From Fistulifera solaris (taxonomy: Eukaryota; Bacillariophyta; Bacillariophyceae; Naviculales; Stauroneidaceae): a DNA stretch of 64,000 bases. A program made the position numbers and the translations under genes. The stretch's first letter is position 1, and each line of letters starts with the position of its first letter. Below are positions 20,875 through 31,227 of this stretch, one piece after another. The stretch is from positions 792,001 through 856,000 of the forward strand of contig AP026135.1 in NCBI GenBank assembly GCA_030295235.1. Direction: 5' to 3'. The notes below the pieces were generated by a model. That model was given only the letters and a program-made list of their open reading frames with translations. It was not told the origin of the DNA and made no database searches.

Positions 20875-22162
20875 ATGGTGGAGACGAATAATGCCACAAC
20901 TGAGTCGTCTTCCCTGGAAACGATCATTCAAAATGCGTGGGCTTCCTCCGATGATGACAAAAACGTCCAGGATTGGTTTCGTCAACTGGACGTGCAGGGA
21001 CAAAAGAAAGTAGAGGATGGAGTCGAAGCAATTTTGACATCGGCGATGACAATAGCTTGTCGAAAGAGCCACGAAATAATACAGCAAGAGAAAAGCAATA
21101 AGCGCGCATCGCGGCAGAACCGCGGTAACAAAGACAATCGGCCGCGATCGAGTAGTGCTACGAAAGGAAACAACGGTCACGGATACGGCGGTTATCATCA
21201 ATCCATGCCTCCACCCATGTCCTACCATCGGCCTCCTCTTCATGATGATTCGTATTACGGACGGCGACCGTACGAGGATCATCGTCGTTACGGAGATCGC
21301 ATGTACAGCAATGAACCGGACTGGAAGGATGCGGATTATCGGTACGGACCACCCGAAGCGCACTCGCGGTATCGCTCCCCCAGTCCCAGGCGTAGACGGA
21401 GATCGGACGATTTAGAAGAAGAAGATCGGAGATCGCGAAGATCGCGATCCAGATCAGGGTACCGCTACGAAGAGCGCTACGATGATGCACGCTATTCGGA
21501 ATATCGGTATTCGGGCTCTAGGTATGAAGATTCGCGATATGACGGTCGGTATATTGACCGGTATGAGGAGGATGATCGATATGGACGCGGTTACGAGGAC
21601 AGATGTGGTGACCGGGAATACTCACACGAAGAGCGGTCGAAACGAAAGAGCCGCGACGATGGGGGAGACGAACGCCGCCGCAAGTCTCGTCGTGACGAAG
21701 ATTTCGAGCCAGATACAGCACGGCTTGAGGAGACGGAGGACAAAAAATATCGCAGCAAGAACACGGAAATCGATAAATCCCGCAAAGTTGACGACGATAC
21801 GACATCGGTATCCAAAGCCGAAGATTCTCACCGCTCGCGGCACAAGAAATCGAAAAAGCACCGGTCGCGGCGCAGTCGCAGTCGAAGCTACGATCATGAT
21901 GAACATCGGCGCCGTCGTTCCAGCAGCGAGTCCACGCGGTCGCGAAAGAAGCGACGCAAAAAGCACAGTCGGTCATCGGCCGCAAGTAGTGATGACAGTT
22001 ATTCGGCTGAGCGCAAGCGCAACAGTAAATCCTCTTCGGCAAAAAAAGCGAAAGAAGCGTGGTTATCGAGACAAAGAATCAAGAGAAAGTCGCGACAAGG
22101 AGTCGAAGGAATCGAGAGAACATCGCAATGCGGATGTACCGAAAGATCCAGACGAGAAGTAG
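20875..22162 (+). CDS. arginine/serine-rich (RS domain) protein, probable splicing-related
   Basis: Starts at ATG 20875. The first 80 residues form an acidic, helical domain (DDDKNVQDWFRQLDVQGQ) that I do not recognise; the remainder is low-complexity, first Tyr/Arg/Asp-rich with many RY and SRY repeats, then a classic RS domain (RRSRSRS, KKHRSRRSRSRS). This composition is typical of nuclear speckle and pre-mRNA splicing cofactors. The C-terminus changes frame at an A7 run (22041-22047): with six A the protein continues KKRKKRGYRDKESRESRDK and ends DVPKDPDEK at 22162, in keeping with the RS composition; as given it runs on to 22263 in a frame of poor composition. A one-base insertion error is likely. 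Confidence 0.75.
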
Positions 22163-22781
22163 TTACCAATCCAAATTGTTCTCCTTTGCTACACCGGGAG
22201 ACTCATTTCTACAGATATTCTGTTGCGAACAGAAAAGCCTGGAACAGCTTATACTCAACTTAAAACGCTATAGGATATGCCCAAATTGAACACTCGCCAT
22301 TTGTTTTGCAAACGTGTTAACAAGAAATTAGTTTCTTTGTTCAGTCGGTCTGACTTATGGTGTTAGATGTTGCTGTGCGTTTGCTTTGTCGTCATGAAGC
22401 ATCAACCTTAGCCTTCGCCGAAGCAGCATCAACTTTCCTCTCCTAAAGTCAAGGATACTGGCTTGCTAGGTCACAACCGCATTAACACATATCATATCAC
22501 TAGACTTCAGTACAGTACCGGTACTTGTACACAGCAATCTACTGTTGATGCAAGATGCTCTCTCCGTCTGCCGCGTGTCCGGCAACCCATTTTTTCCTCC
22601 TGGATCGTGAGTTTTTTTAGAGCGTAAAAACGATCATTCAATAGCAAAAGAAAAACGAAGTTCATTCATTTCTAGGATCTTTCTCGCCTTAGACGTTGAC
22701 TATAGTTCACTTCTGAACGGCACACCAACACGCTTGAGCAAAAGCTGACTTCTCGGTTTCCATCACTCTAGAACACGCAAA
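22163..22781. other. intergenic region with possible 5' UTR intron
   Basis: A GTGAGT donor-like site at about 22609 and TCTAG acceptor-like sites at about 22674 and 22770 suggest an intron in the 5' UTR of the CNNM gene, but no in-frame coding exon could be joined to the ATG at 22782. CAGTACCGGTAC lies at about 22509-22520. Confidence 0.4.
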
Positions 22782-24265
22782 ATGGAGCGATTTCTCCGAG
22801 GGGTCGACCACATCAAAGTCGTCGCTCCCGAAAAGATCCAAATCGATATTGATCGAGACTGGTTCATCATTCGTAACATTGTTGGAGTATTAATAACGAT
22901 TGCGACGGTCGGTTTAATCTCCGGGCTCTTTTGGGGCTTCTGACCCTCGATGCTCTGGACCTGCAAATCATGGAACGGGCGAGTCTCGACGAAGACGAAA
23001 AAGTGTATGCCCGTGAATTGCTGCCGGTCGTTCAGAATCGTCATCGACTGCTAGTTTCATTGCTAGTGCTTAACGCTTTAGCCTATGAATCGATGCCCAT
23101 TTTCTTGGATGCTTTAGTTCCTTCCTGGGTAGCAATCATTCTTTCCGTGACACTGATTCTTCTGTTTGGAGAAATTTTGCCTTCGGCAATCTTTACGGGC
23201 CCCAATCAGTTGAAACTCGGATACTATTCTATTCCGCTGGTGCAAGTCTTTCTGGTGATTACTGCACCTATCGCAGTTCCTCTGGCAAAATTGTTGGATT
23301 ACATGGTGCACGACGGTCCGGCGTCTTCGCATCACCATGAGCCTTACAATCGAGGTGAACTTTCGGCGCTTGTTCGCATTCAGTACGAAGAACGCATGGC
23401 CAGTCAAACACGACGACGCGGTATGAAACCACAAGAACGAAAGGCAACGCAGTGGGCTAATTTTAAGAAGGAAATGCTGCAAGCCGTCACGGAACGATTT
23501 GAAGAAAATGAAATTGAATCGACTCTCGAACCTCCTCCATTAGACGAGCAATTGACGCCCCCATTGCATAGGACAGAAGTGCATCTTATTGAAGGTTCCC
23601 TACAAATGAAAACAAAAGTAACAATGGATATTTACACACCTCTTCGTCACGTGTACGCCGTACCCGACAATATGATCCTGGATAAAGACAACATAAGTGC
23701 TATTTATAGCTACGGATTCTCGAGGATACCGGTCTATCGCGCCACAGAGCCTTTTCTCAGCGAAGCAGGTCACGAGTCACTGCCGGAACGTTCTCGAATG
23801 ATTGGTTATCTAATGACGCGACAACTCATGCTTATTGACTGGGATCACAAACGTCAAGTATCGTCTTTACCCCTCCAAAAACCTCTCGTCTTTTCTCCGA
23901 GAGCAAACCTCGTAGACGTTCTTTCTGGTCTACGGTCCAAAGGTGTCATCATGGGATTTGTTTGCGCTCGGACGGATATTGCAAAGCAAGCACTGAACAA
24001 TAATCAACCGATACCGGTCGAGGCTGGGTTCATGGGAATCCTTACTTTGGAAGATGTCATGGAAAGCATTCTGCAAGATCGAATTTATGACGAATTCGAC
24101 ATGAAAGAAAGGGATCGAGCTGTCGCGACATTGCAACGCTGGGCAGCGACAAGATTACAAAAGTTTGTGCGAAAGAAGCAAAAAGAGAGACGATTTAGTG
24201 CCAACGGAACTACAGAACGAACCCCACTGCTGAGAGAGAACAGCGGATCCTTTTATTCAACTTAG
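22782..24265 (+). CDS. CNNM/ACDP-family membrane protein (DUF21 plus CBS pair), probable Mg2+ transporter
   Basis: CNNM proteins export or sense Mg2+ (yeast Mam3, human CNNM1-4). The first frame from ATG 22782 stops in the first membrane helix (ATVGLISGLF); adding one T to the T4 run at 22929-22932 continues as LGLLTLDALDLQIMERAS, the most conserved DUF21 motif. Three to four helices follow, including LLVLNALAYESMPIFLDALV, then a regulatory CBS pair (about residues 230-430; VYAVPDNMILDKDNIS, FMGILTLEDVMESILQD). The C-terminus contains ATRLQKFVRKKQKER, an IQ-like calmodulin-binding motif. About 495 residues in total. No cyclic-nucleotide-like domain is attached. Confidence 0.9.
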
Positions 24266-24442
24266 ATCGTCATATAAACGCTGCTAGTATCGTTAGACTT
24301 AATTTAGATGCATACTTTGTAAGCAATAGGCACTTGAGACATAAAAACGCTCTCTTAATTACTTTCGTGCTGTACACTATGTTGAAGGAAAGCAAACGTG
24401 CTGATAAGGTTACAACCAGCAGTCAGATCAATAGAAATACCG

Positions 24443-25329
24443 TCATGTGTTTAATTTATCACCTGCATTGGCCCAGTGATGTTTGCGACAAAGATATGCG
24501 TAGACACATCTGGCGAAAATTGTGAGACAAGATTCTTCAATTGTAACTTCCGTAATGCAGGTACTTACTTATCATACGCCGAACTACCCCTCTCCCTCGA
24601 TCCATCGACGGGAAGGGAATGAACACTAACTCCTTGCCAATAGTGGTTAAGCTCATACTTGTATTCCAAGTACTCGACCCGACTATCTGGATTCCCCGTT
24701 GTGACAAGGAAGAACACTCCATGACTGCGTGCTAGAACACGGTGAATCTCCGCAACTACCAGATGCACGCTCGTCTTGGGACCGCTCAATACAGCATCAA
24801 ATGCTCCCTTGCAAATGATCAAATCAAAGGACTCATTTGCAAAAGGCAGAGGCTTAGTAATATCAGCACATACGAATTTCATCGGATGTAGGGGTTTGTA
24901 TCCAAAAACGTTCCGGTAGAATGCCTCTCCGTACTTGTGTTTCATTTGATCAATCACCACATCGGAAAAGTCTACGTTCATAATTGGACCTAACCATCCA
25001 TCCAATATCATTTCTTCCCCCAACGTTGAGTTGCCACAACCCAAAATAAGGACTCGACATTCTCTCTTGCGTGGAAAACGATTCGATTTGAGAATTTGCG
25101 GTTTCTGAACCCTCAGCGTTGTACCAGGTGCGACACCCATACGGTCCGGTTCCAAAAAGGGACGCAGCTGGTTGTAATTCATGTACCATTCACAGGGCTG
25201 ACTGCAACGATGCGCCCAAGTGAGAGCATGAGATGGTCCGAGAAAGTTACCTGGCAACCGAACAACTTACTCGTTGGCCGTTGTGGCATAGCGCTGGTTC
25301 CAATAGTTTAGGCTGCTGTAGAAGGACAT
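24443..25329 (-). CDS. METTL-type lysine methyltransferase (EEF1AKMT4/METTL13-like)
   Basis: SAM-dependent class I methyltransferase. Exons 25271-25329, 24569-25201 and 24443-24509 join in frame (introns 69 and 59 nt, GT-AG) to 252 residues. The tiny first exon encodes MSFYSSLNYWNQRY, the YW..RY start typical of this family; then CEWYMNYNQLRPFL, motif I VLILGCGNSTLGEEM, VDFSDVVIDQM, DITKPLPFANESFDLIICKG, and a C-terminal strand CVYAYLCRKH from the last exon. Relatives methylate lysines of translation factor eEF1A. No targeting signal; cytosolic. No frame break. Confidence 0.9.
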
Positions 25330-26519
25330 TTGTTTGCGATGAAACGAGAAGGGATGATCATACAAAAAAACTATCTTTGTTATGGCTTGCGACGAAAGTG
25401 TCACGCAATTATTTCAACCGAACCATTTTCCCACGTTGGGTATCGAATTCATGCTGATCACTCCAGTTTTCGTGCGAAACGGTTGCAGCGTGAATGTCAC
25501 ATCATCCGTTCCTCTCTATACATAGTAACGCAACATGACCTTAATAAGCGTGACACATGAAAGACTTCTCCAACACATACACCGAACAGGGAATTATCAA
25601 AATCGGGCCGCCACTCCGTACCCAAAGTGCCACTCCACGCTCGTCATTGCGTAAAATACGGCCATGTACTTCGAGCTAAGCTCCCACTTAGTTCATGATA
25701 GCTCGATGGTTGTCCAGCGAGGTGAAAAACGAAAGGCGGCACAAGAGAAACGAGCAACACATGCTCACGTTCTCTCGTTTATCATCATCGTGGCCGCTTG
25801 GTTTCAGTTTTGTCGCCGGACAAAAACTTTACAAAGGTTCCAACTGTACCTGGCAGGGACCGTTTATTGGGATGACTCATTTTCAGTCATGAGCCTTAAA
25901 TGGCGTTAATGTCAACGTTTTCCTATGAACACACGTAGGTTTGCAGCGATTCCCAGGAATCATTTTTTGCATTACCTTGCAACGCATTGCTCGATTGTTG
26001 ACGTTTGAAGGTTGCCCATCACTAAAAAAATTGCTAGGCATTGGAGTGTCGATCGATTTTACAAGACTCGATTTCAGTCGCACCGTATCTATGATCATCG
26101 AAAAGTGACCAAGGTGACCTACGACGTAATTGCTAAGTACGGCCGCACGTAACTGTGTACATAAGCCCGGCGGCTAAGATGCGAAGCCTGGCGACTAAAA
26201 TATGTGAAAGCAGACACTGAAGTGTGCACAGTACACGACTTTCTACTTAATCTTGGTTGGTGGGTGTGCGAACCAATCAAGAATTGAACAAGTTAATTCG
26301 GCTCAATTCGGACCAAACAAATTTAAACTTCCATGTTGATAGAATGGCTGATGAAATAATTCTGATCATCATTAATTAGTAATGGTTAGTACATTAATCC
26401 CTAGAGTTGTTTGCAGACATGGCCTTCGTACTTCGTTGCTGTCCATTTCCTAATCAGAGTTCTACCCCGTAGCCCGTAGATCCGTCGGTACCTTGCAAGA
26501 ATGAATTCCGTTGTTCTAT
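25330..26519. other. 1.2-kb intergenic region
   Basis: Between the 5' end of the methyltransferase gene and the 3' end of the prenyltransferase gene. Several short open frames (for example 25664-25909 on the plus strand) show no conserved motif, signal or codon bias, and none is accepted. No RNA gene seen. Confidence 0.5.
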
Positions 26520-27641
26520 TTACATGGCGAAAGGAAGTATCAGATAGGAACCATAGAAAAGTTTCCATAGGTGCATGTAATATGAGTAGACTTGATCACT
26601 GTCTGTGGCATCGACTCCTTGGGATTCTTTTCGGACGGACCATCCAAACAAAACAGCCGACACACCGGTGATGAGTCGCGCCAAAGTAACGCCGGGCGAA
26701 GTTGCACGTGTGGCTTGTTGCAAAAAGAAAGCACCGGAGCCCCAAAATAGCGCCGTCAGCAAATTGCGCATGGCCATAAAGACCGTCTTTTGGCCGAGTC
26801 GGACGGAAAATGTCCGTATATTCAATGTTTGGTCTCCCAATACATCAGGGACGTCCTTCATTAATGCAATCACCAATCCGAAAACGGCAAAGAAGATGCT
26901 ACTCCATAGACATTGTGCATTCCCAAGTAGACTGGCCATGACGGTGGTCGGCGTTTGAAATGCCGCAGCTTGTGCGTGCGCAAAGAAGCTCGCGTTGATA
27001 ACCAAGCCGCGCACTGCCACGATACAAAATGCGGCCCAGATGGGAAAACGCTTGAGCCGTAATGGTGGTAGGGAGTACACGGTTCCGAAGAAGGCAGATG
27101 CCCAAAGGGCGCTATTCAATCCCCTCGTTCCAAAAACGGGGTTCGCGATTCCCATTGACACGGATCCGACAAAAGCCAACGAGACAATTGCAATGGCAGT
27201 TTTCTTCGATAAGAGACCCGCAGCAATAGGAAGATCCGGCTTGTTGATTCGATCAATTTCCACATCCGTAATTTGATTCAAGCCGGTGATGTACAAGTTC
27301 ATGAGAAGCGAAGGGATCATGGCGTAGAGCATGGATTGCCAGCAAAGCGGCGATAGCGCCGCAGCGACCGACGGAGCGGCTAAGAAGTGCAGTGAAGGAA
27401 TCGCCATTGCGGAACCTATGATAGTGTGAGGCCGAGTGAATTTCCATAGAATGGTGGGGAAGGAAGGCTTCGGCTTGACATCGCTCGTGAGTGCCGAGCT
27501 CTCCGTTGCTACATGACGTAATGTGCGCGATTTGCTGTGAATAACAGGTCTCACCCTGACAGCATTTCGTGTAGACAGCCCCAACGCTTGAGTTTGCAGG
27601 GAAACCCCTATGAGAAGCAATCGGAGCAACCGATGAATCAT
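26520..27641 (-). CDS. VTE2: homogentisate phytyl/prenyltransferase (UbiA family), tocopherol synthesis
   Basis: Couples homogentisate with a phytyl or geranylgeranyl diphosphate, the committed step to tocopherols, in the plastid inner envelope. The 373-residue protein starts at ATG 27639-27641 with a signal-peptide-like sequence (LLRLLLIGVSLQTQALGLST). Membrane domain has RPHTIIGS, the first Asp-rich motif NQITDVEIDRINKPDLP and the second KDVPDVLGDQTLNIRTFSVR, both in the form characteristic of homogentisate prenyltransferases rather than of chlorophyll synthase or COQ2. Eight to nine hydrophobic helices are visible. Intronless and unbroken. Confidence 0.92.
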   Translation of the reverse strand: MIHRLLRLLLIGVSLQTQALGLSTRNAVRVRPVIHSKSRTLRHVATESSALTSDVKPKPSFPTILWKFTRPHTIIGSAMAIPSLHFLAAPSVAAALSPLCWQSMLYAMIPSLLMNLYITGLNQITDVEIDRINKPDLPIAAGLLSKKTAIAIVSLAFVGSVSMGIANPVFGTRGLNSALWASAFFGTVYSLPPLRLKRFPIWAAFCIVAVRGLVINASFFAHAQAAAFQTPTTVMASLLGNAQCLWSSIFFAVFGLVIALMKDVPDVLGDQTLNIRTFSVRLGQKTVFMAMRNLLTALFWGSGAFFLQQATRATSPGVTLARLITGVSAVLFGWSVRKESQGVDATDSDQVYSYYMHLWKLFYGSYLILPFAM

Positions 27642-28532
27642 TATGAGAATTGAGATCTTTTGAAATAATGATTAGCGGTCTCTGTTCGCACTAACGCAAT
27701 TCGTTTCGAAAGCAAGAGTGTCGAAGAATAGAAAAAGTGAAAAAAAGAAGCTTTTCAGTAAAGTTTATGCTGAAATGATGATGATGTTTACCTTTCGACT
27801 CACTGTGTGATGGGCTATGATCTATGATGGTTTCGTTTTTTGTGACGGAGCCGATAGCGAGAAATTTTGTCGATCTTCTGCATGTGTTTCGTGTTTCGTA
27901 CGATCGTTATATTTTCATTACGGGGGCCGGAAGGACCAGGAACTGTTTCGAAGAGAGGGCGTATGTGTCGCCTGTCCTACTTTCCCTATCATAGTGCTGG
28001 TCTGAGATTTGCTCCGACTCGATCAGATATCAGTCCCGAATTATTGCTATTGTATCCTATACTGTCAAGTGTTTTGGGTAGGGTTCAGGGTTTTACCACG
28101 GCTGACCTGGATATCAGTCCCGAAACTTACTAACATGATGAGTCATCAATGGATTCCCGGGAATACTCTGCCATTTTGCTAACACTTAAGTTTGTTAGCA
28201 CAACGAAAACAAAAAAAATTAATCGCTACATAGCCACACACGATTTCACACAGAAAATTTTGATTGCTGGTGTTGTTTATGGCTTACCTGGTATGTGCTG
28301 GTTGTACGTACTGCGTACGTTTGCAGGCGTTCTAAATTTACCTCTTAACCTTAAGCACGAAAGGTTTTTCTTCGGCATGCATCATAATCGATAATCGCGA
28401 CGACGACTTGCAAAAAAGACGATTGTGTTGAAGATGAGTCTATTATTTGGCAAAACATTCCATTCTTGCGCGGAAGACAATCATCATTAATTTACTCATA
28501 TTAAAGGCTACACTACCGAAGAAGTTGAAAGA
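27642..28532. other. intergenic region between divergent genes
   Basis: Common 5' flank of the prenyltransferase (minus) and ITPase (plus). A 15-bp direct repeat GATATCAGTCCCGAA occurs at 28026-28040 and 28110-28124. No supported gene. Confidence 0.5.
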
Positions 28533-29408
28533 ATGATATCAATAGCTCCGACGAAAAGAACCCATAGAAAGTGCACCGTCTCCATTTGCATCCTCCTCTT
28601 TGTCACGCTCTATGCCGTCAGAGGATTTTCTTCTGAACCAATCAACAACAATATATCAAATGAGTTTCGACAGCTGAAAATAACTTTTGTTACCGGAAAC
28701 GCTATGAAGGTATGTCACTAGAAACTTCAAGTCTGACACCAAGCTTATTGACTTACTTCAACGCGTCAGGCCCGTGAGGTCAAAGACATTCTAGCGCAAC
28801 ACGGCGCTACGCGAGGACCTACTCCCGAAACCAGTATGGTCGATTTGCGCATGCTTTCCGTTGATTTACCGGAATTGCAAGAGGTCGACACTATGGCGAT
28901 TGCTAAAAACAAAGCTATCTTTGCTGCTCAACTCGCGAATGGACCTTGTCTGGTAGAAGACACCTCACTCCATTTTCATGCACTTGGAGGCATGCCGGGT
29001 CCTTTATCAAATGGTTCCAAGAACCTCTTCAATCTACTGGTTTATACAATATTCTCGCGGCATACGAAGACAAGCGAGCTACGGCCGTTTGTACACTGGC
29101 GTTTTGTCCTTCTCCGCACGCGGATCCGGTCTTGTTCACGGGGGGAATGTTCGGGGACGATTGTCGCACCCCAGCCCGGAGGGGGGTTTGGATGGGACAG
29201 TATCTTTGTGCCCGATGGGAAAGAGATGCCGTTTTCGCAAATGACCGTAACCGAAAAGAATGCCCTGTCACATCGGGGGCAGGCGGTACGGAAATGGGCG
29301 ACGTGGCTGGGGCAAAATCACAACGCATTGTGGGAACGACAAGAACGCAAAGTGAATATGCCAGGGCATAAAGGGCTGGATTTCAAAGTATATTTTCCGG
29401 AGCAATGA
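28533..29408 (+). CDS. inosine/xanthosine triphosphate pyrophosphatase (HAM1/ITPase)
   Basis: Removes non-canonical purine nucleotides (ITP, dITP, XTP). Exon 1 is 28533-28709, a 60-nt intron follows, exon 2 starts at 28770; the join lies in the N-terminal motif FVTGNAMKAREV. The core shows LPELQEVDTMAIAKNKA, CLVEDTSLHF, GGFGWDSIFVPDG and EKNALSHRGQAVRKW. The N-terminus carries a hydrophobic stretch (ICILLFVTLYAVRGFSSEP) absent from cytosolic ITPases; it resembles a signal peptide with Phe at the cleavage site, so plastid import is possible. The frame is left at the TTT of 29003-29005 (one T missing) and regained at the G4 of 29153-29156 (one G extra); between them a conserved part (GLYNILAAYEDKRA) lies in another frame. 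Confidence 0.9.
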
Positions 29409-30206
29409 TAGTGACAAACGATCTTTTGCAATGACACAAAAGAAAAGACAACTATTCGTCCCACAATATCATATTCTAGAAGGTTAATGCACCAGTATGT
29501 TGTCGTCATCTTTCGTGCTCTACCTGGTATTTCGAATTCGTTCAGCTTATGCTTCTGGTTTCCATTCTGGCAGTGTGCAAGCGGAATGAACCGGCGCGGG
29601 ACTGGTATTTCACTTAAAAATGCTTGATTTTGACTCATCGGAGAAGGTTTCATCCGACGAATCAGTCGATACGTTAGAGACGCTACTGTAGTCTGATTCA
29701 TCCAAGGCTCAAGAAAGTATTGTCCAGGGCGTCATGGAAAGGATCGTCAAGTGTTAACATGAGAACTTGGAGCATCTACTGCCACTGTCGCACGGCACTC
29801 TCGAGCTCTTTTACAAGCTTTCGTCGGTTACGTCGTTCGAAAGGTATCTTTGATGATCAATTGCTTGTTTTTACATTCAATGGAAAGGAAAGTGCGACGC
29901 AGACGCAACTTCATCACAGATGGAGGTGCAGCATTGCAATGCCTTGCACTTTGCGGGTTGCATTCGAGACTTAATGATCTACAGTGGCATTCTTATGTGA
30001 CGATAATCATACCGGTACTAAACCTTCTAAACACGATTTTCGCGGAGTTGCACGTTGGCGTGACCTATTTTTTCTCCAACCGACGCGAACAAAATAAAAC
30101 CGCTTTTGGCATGCATTTCAATTGCAAACCATCATCACCCCATCTAACGGCAGTTTTCTCTCAAACTTCTTTTGGGTCATTCTTTTCTGGTTGATTCAAA
30201 AATCCA
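29409..30206. other. intergenic region
   Basis: 800 bp between ITPase and phosphomannomutase. Short frames without conserved sequence; an ATACCGGTAC word near 30009. Nothing further supported. Confidence 0.5.
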
Positions 30207-31104
30207 ATGGCTGCAATCATCGAAAATCCTCGCATCTTGGCGCTCTTCGATGTCGACGGGACGCTCACGATTCCGCGAGGTGAAATCACCCCCGAAATGA
30301 TGGCGTTCATGAAGGATTTGAGTAAAAAAGATCACGGTGGGAATTGTTGGAGGTTCGTGACGAATAATAATGCGAGAAAGCTTCGGTCGGTATCTGTTTG
30401 TCTCACCAATTTGTTCCGAATATTTGCAGGCAGTGATCTTCCAAAGCAACAGGAGCAGTTGGGCAACGGAATTGTCAACGACTTTCCTTGGAACTTCTCG
30501 CAAAACGGCCTTGTTGCTTACAAGAATGGAGAGTTGCAGGAAGTCCAGACTTTGTCGAAATTTTTAGGAGAGGACAACGTCAAGCGCATTGTCAACTGGG
30601 TCATGAAGTATTTGGCCGACTTGGATATTCCAGTCAAGGTAAGTCTACGAGAAATGTTTTCCCCTGTACTTGTCTTCGCTTCCTTACAAGCATCGTCTAC
30701 AATAGCGTGGAACTTTCATCGAGTTTCGCAGCGGCATGTTTAATATTTCACCCATTGGTCGTAACTGCTCACGGGAAGAACGCGACGAATACGAAGTCTT
30801 TGATCTCAAACACAACGTACGCAAAAACATGGTGGAAGCGATGAAGAAGGAATTTGCTGATTTGGGATTGACGTACAGTATCGGTGGTCAAATCTCCTTT
30901 GACGTTTTTCCCAATGGTTGGGATAAGACGTACTGTCTTCGGTTCCTCAAAGAAGAAGATTACGACGAAATCCATTTCTTCGGCGATAAGACGTTCGAGG
31001 GAGGAAACGACTTTGAGATCTTTACTCACAATCGTACCATTGGACACACGGTCACATCTCCGGATGATACTCGAGAGCAATGCACCAAGTTATTTATGTC
31101 GTAG
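30207..31104 (+). CDS. PMM: phosphomannomutase (eukaryotic PMM, HAD fold)
   Basis: Converts mannose-6-phosphate to mannose-1-phosphate for GDP-mannose, N-glycans and GPI anchors. Three exons: 30207-30352, 30430-30638 and 30706-31104, introns of 77 and 67 nt. Motifs: FDVDGTLT nucleophile, [21 protein letters not shown] equivalent [42 protein letters not shown] and [16 protein letters not shown]. In exon 1 an A6 run (30324-30329) must be read as five A to give [10 protein letters not shown] before the splice; as given the frame is lost. About 250 residues, the family's usual length. Confidence 0.93.
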
Positions 31105-31227
31105 AAACATGTAGCATACATGGGAACACTCCTAGTAGTATATGAGCGACTATCTGAAGAATATCAAAATACTATTCATCTCTACAATATTTGCCTCAAT
31201 ATTTGACTACAACTACCTGGATGATAG

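Noticed and set aside
21158-22042. Long antisense and alternate-frame open reading frames across the RS-rich gene
   Set aside because: They mirror the CGA/TCG-rich composition of the RS domain; only the forward RS frame has a sensible start and composition, apart from the C-terminal stretch after the A7 run.
25664-25909. 81-codon plus-strand open frame in the 25-26 kb gap
   Set aside because: One hydrophobic stretch but no homology that I recognise, no splice support and no neighbour pairing.
28836-29408. Idea that ITPase is a pseudogene
   Set aside because: The two frame changes compensate each other, both sit in short homopolymers and the sequence between and after them is fully conserved, so error is more likely than decay.
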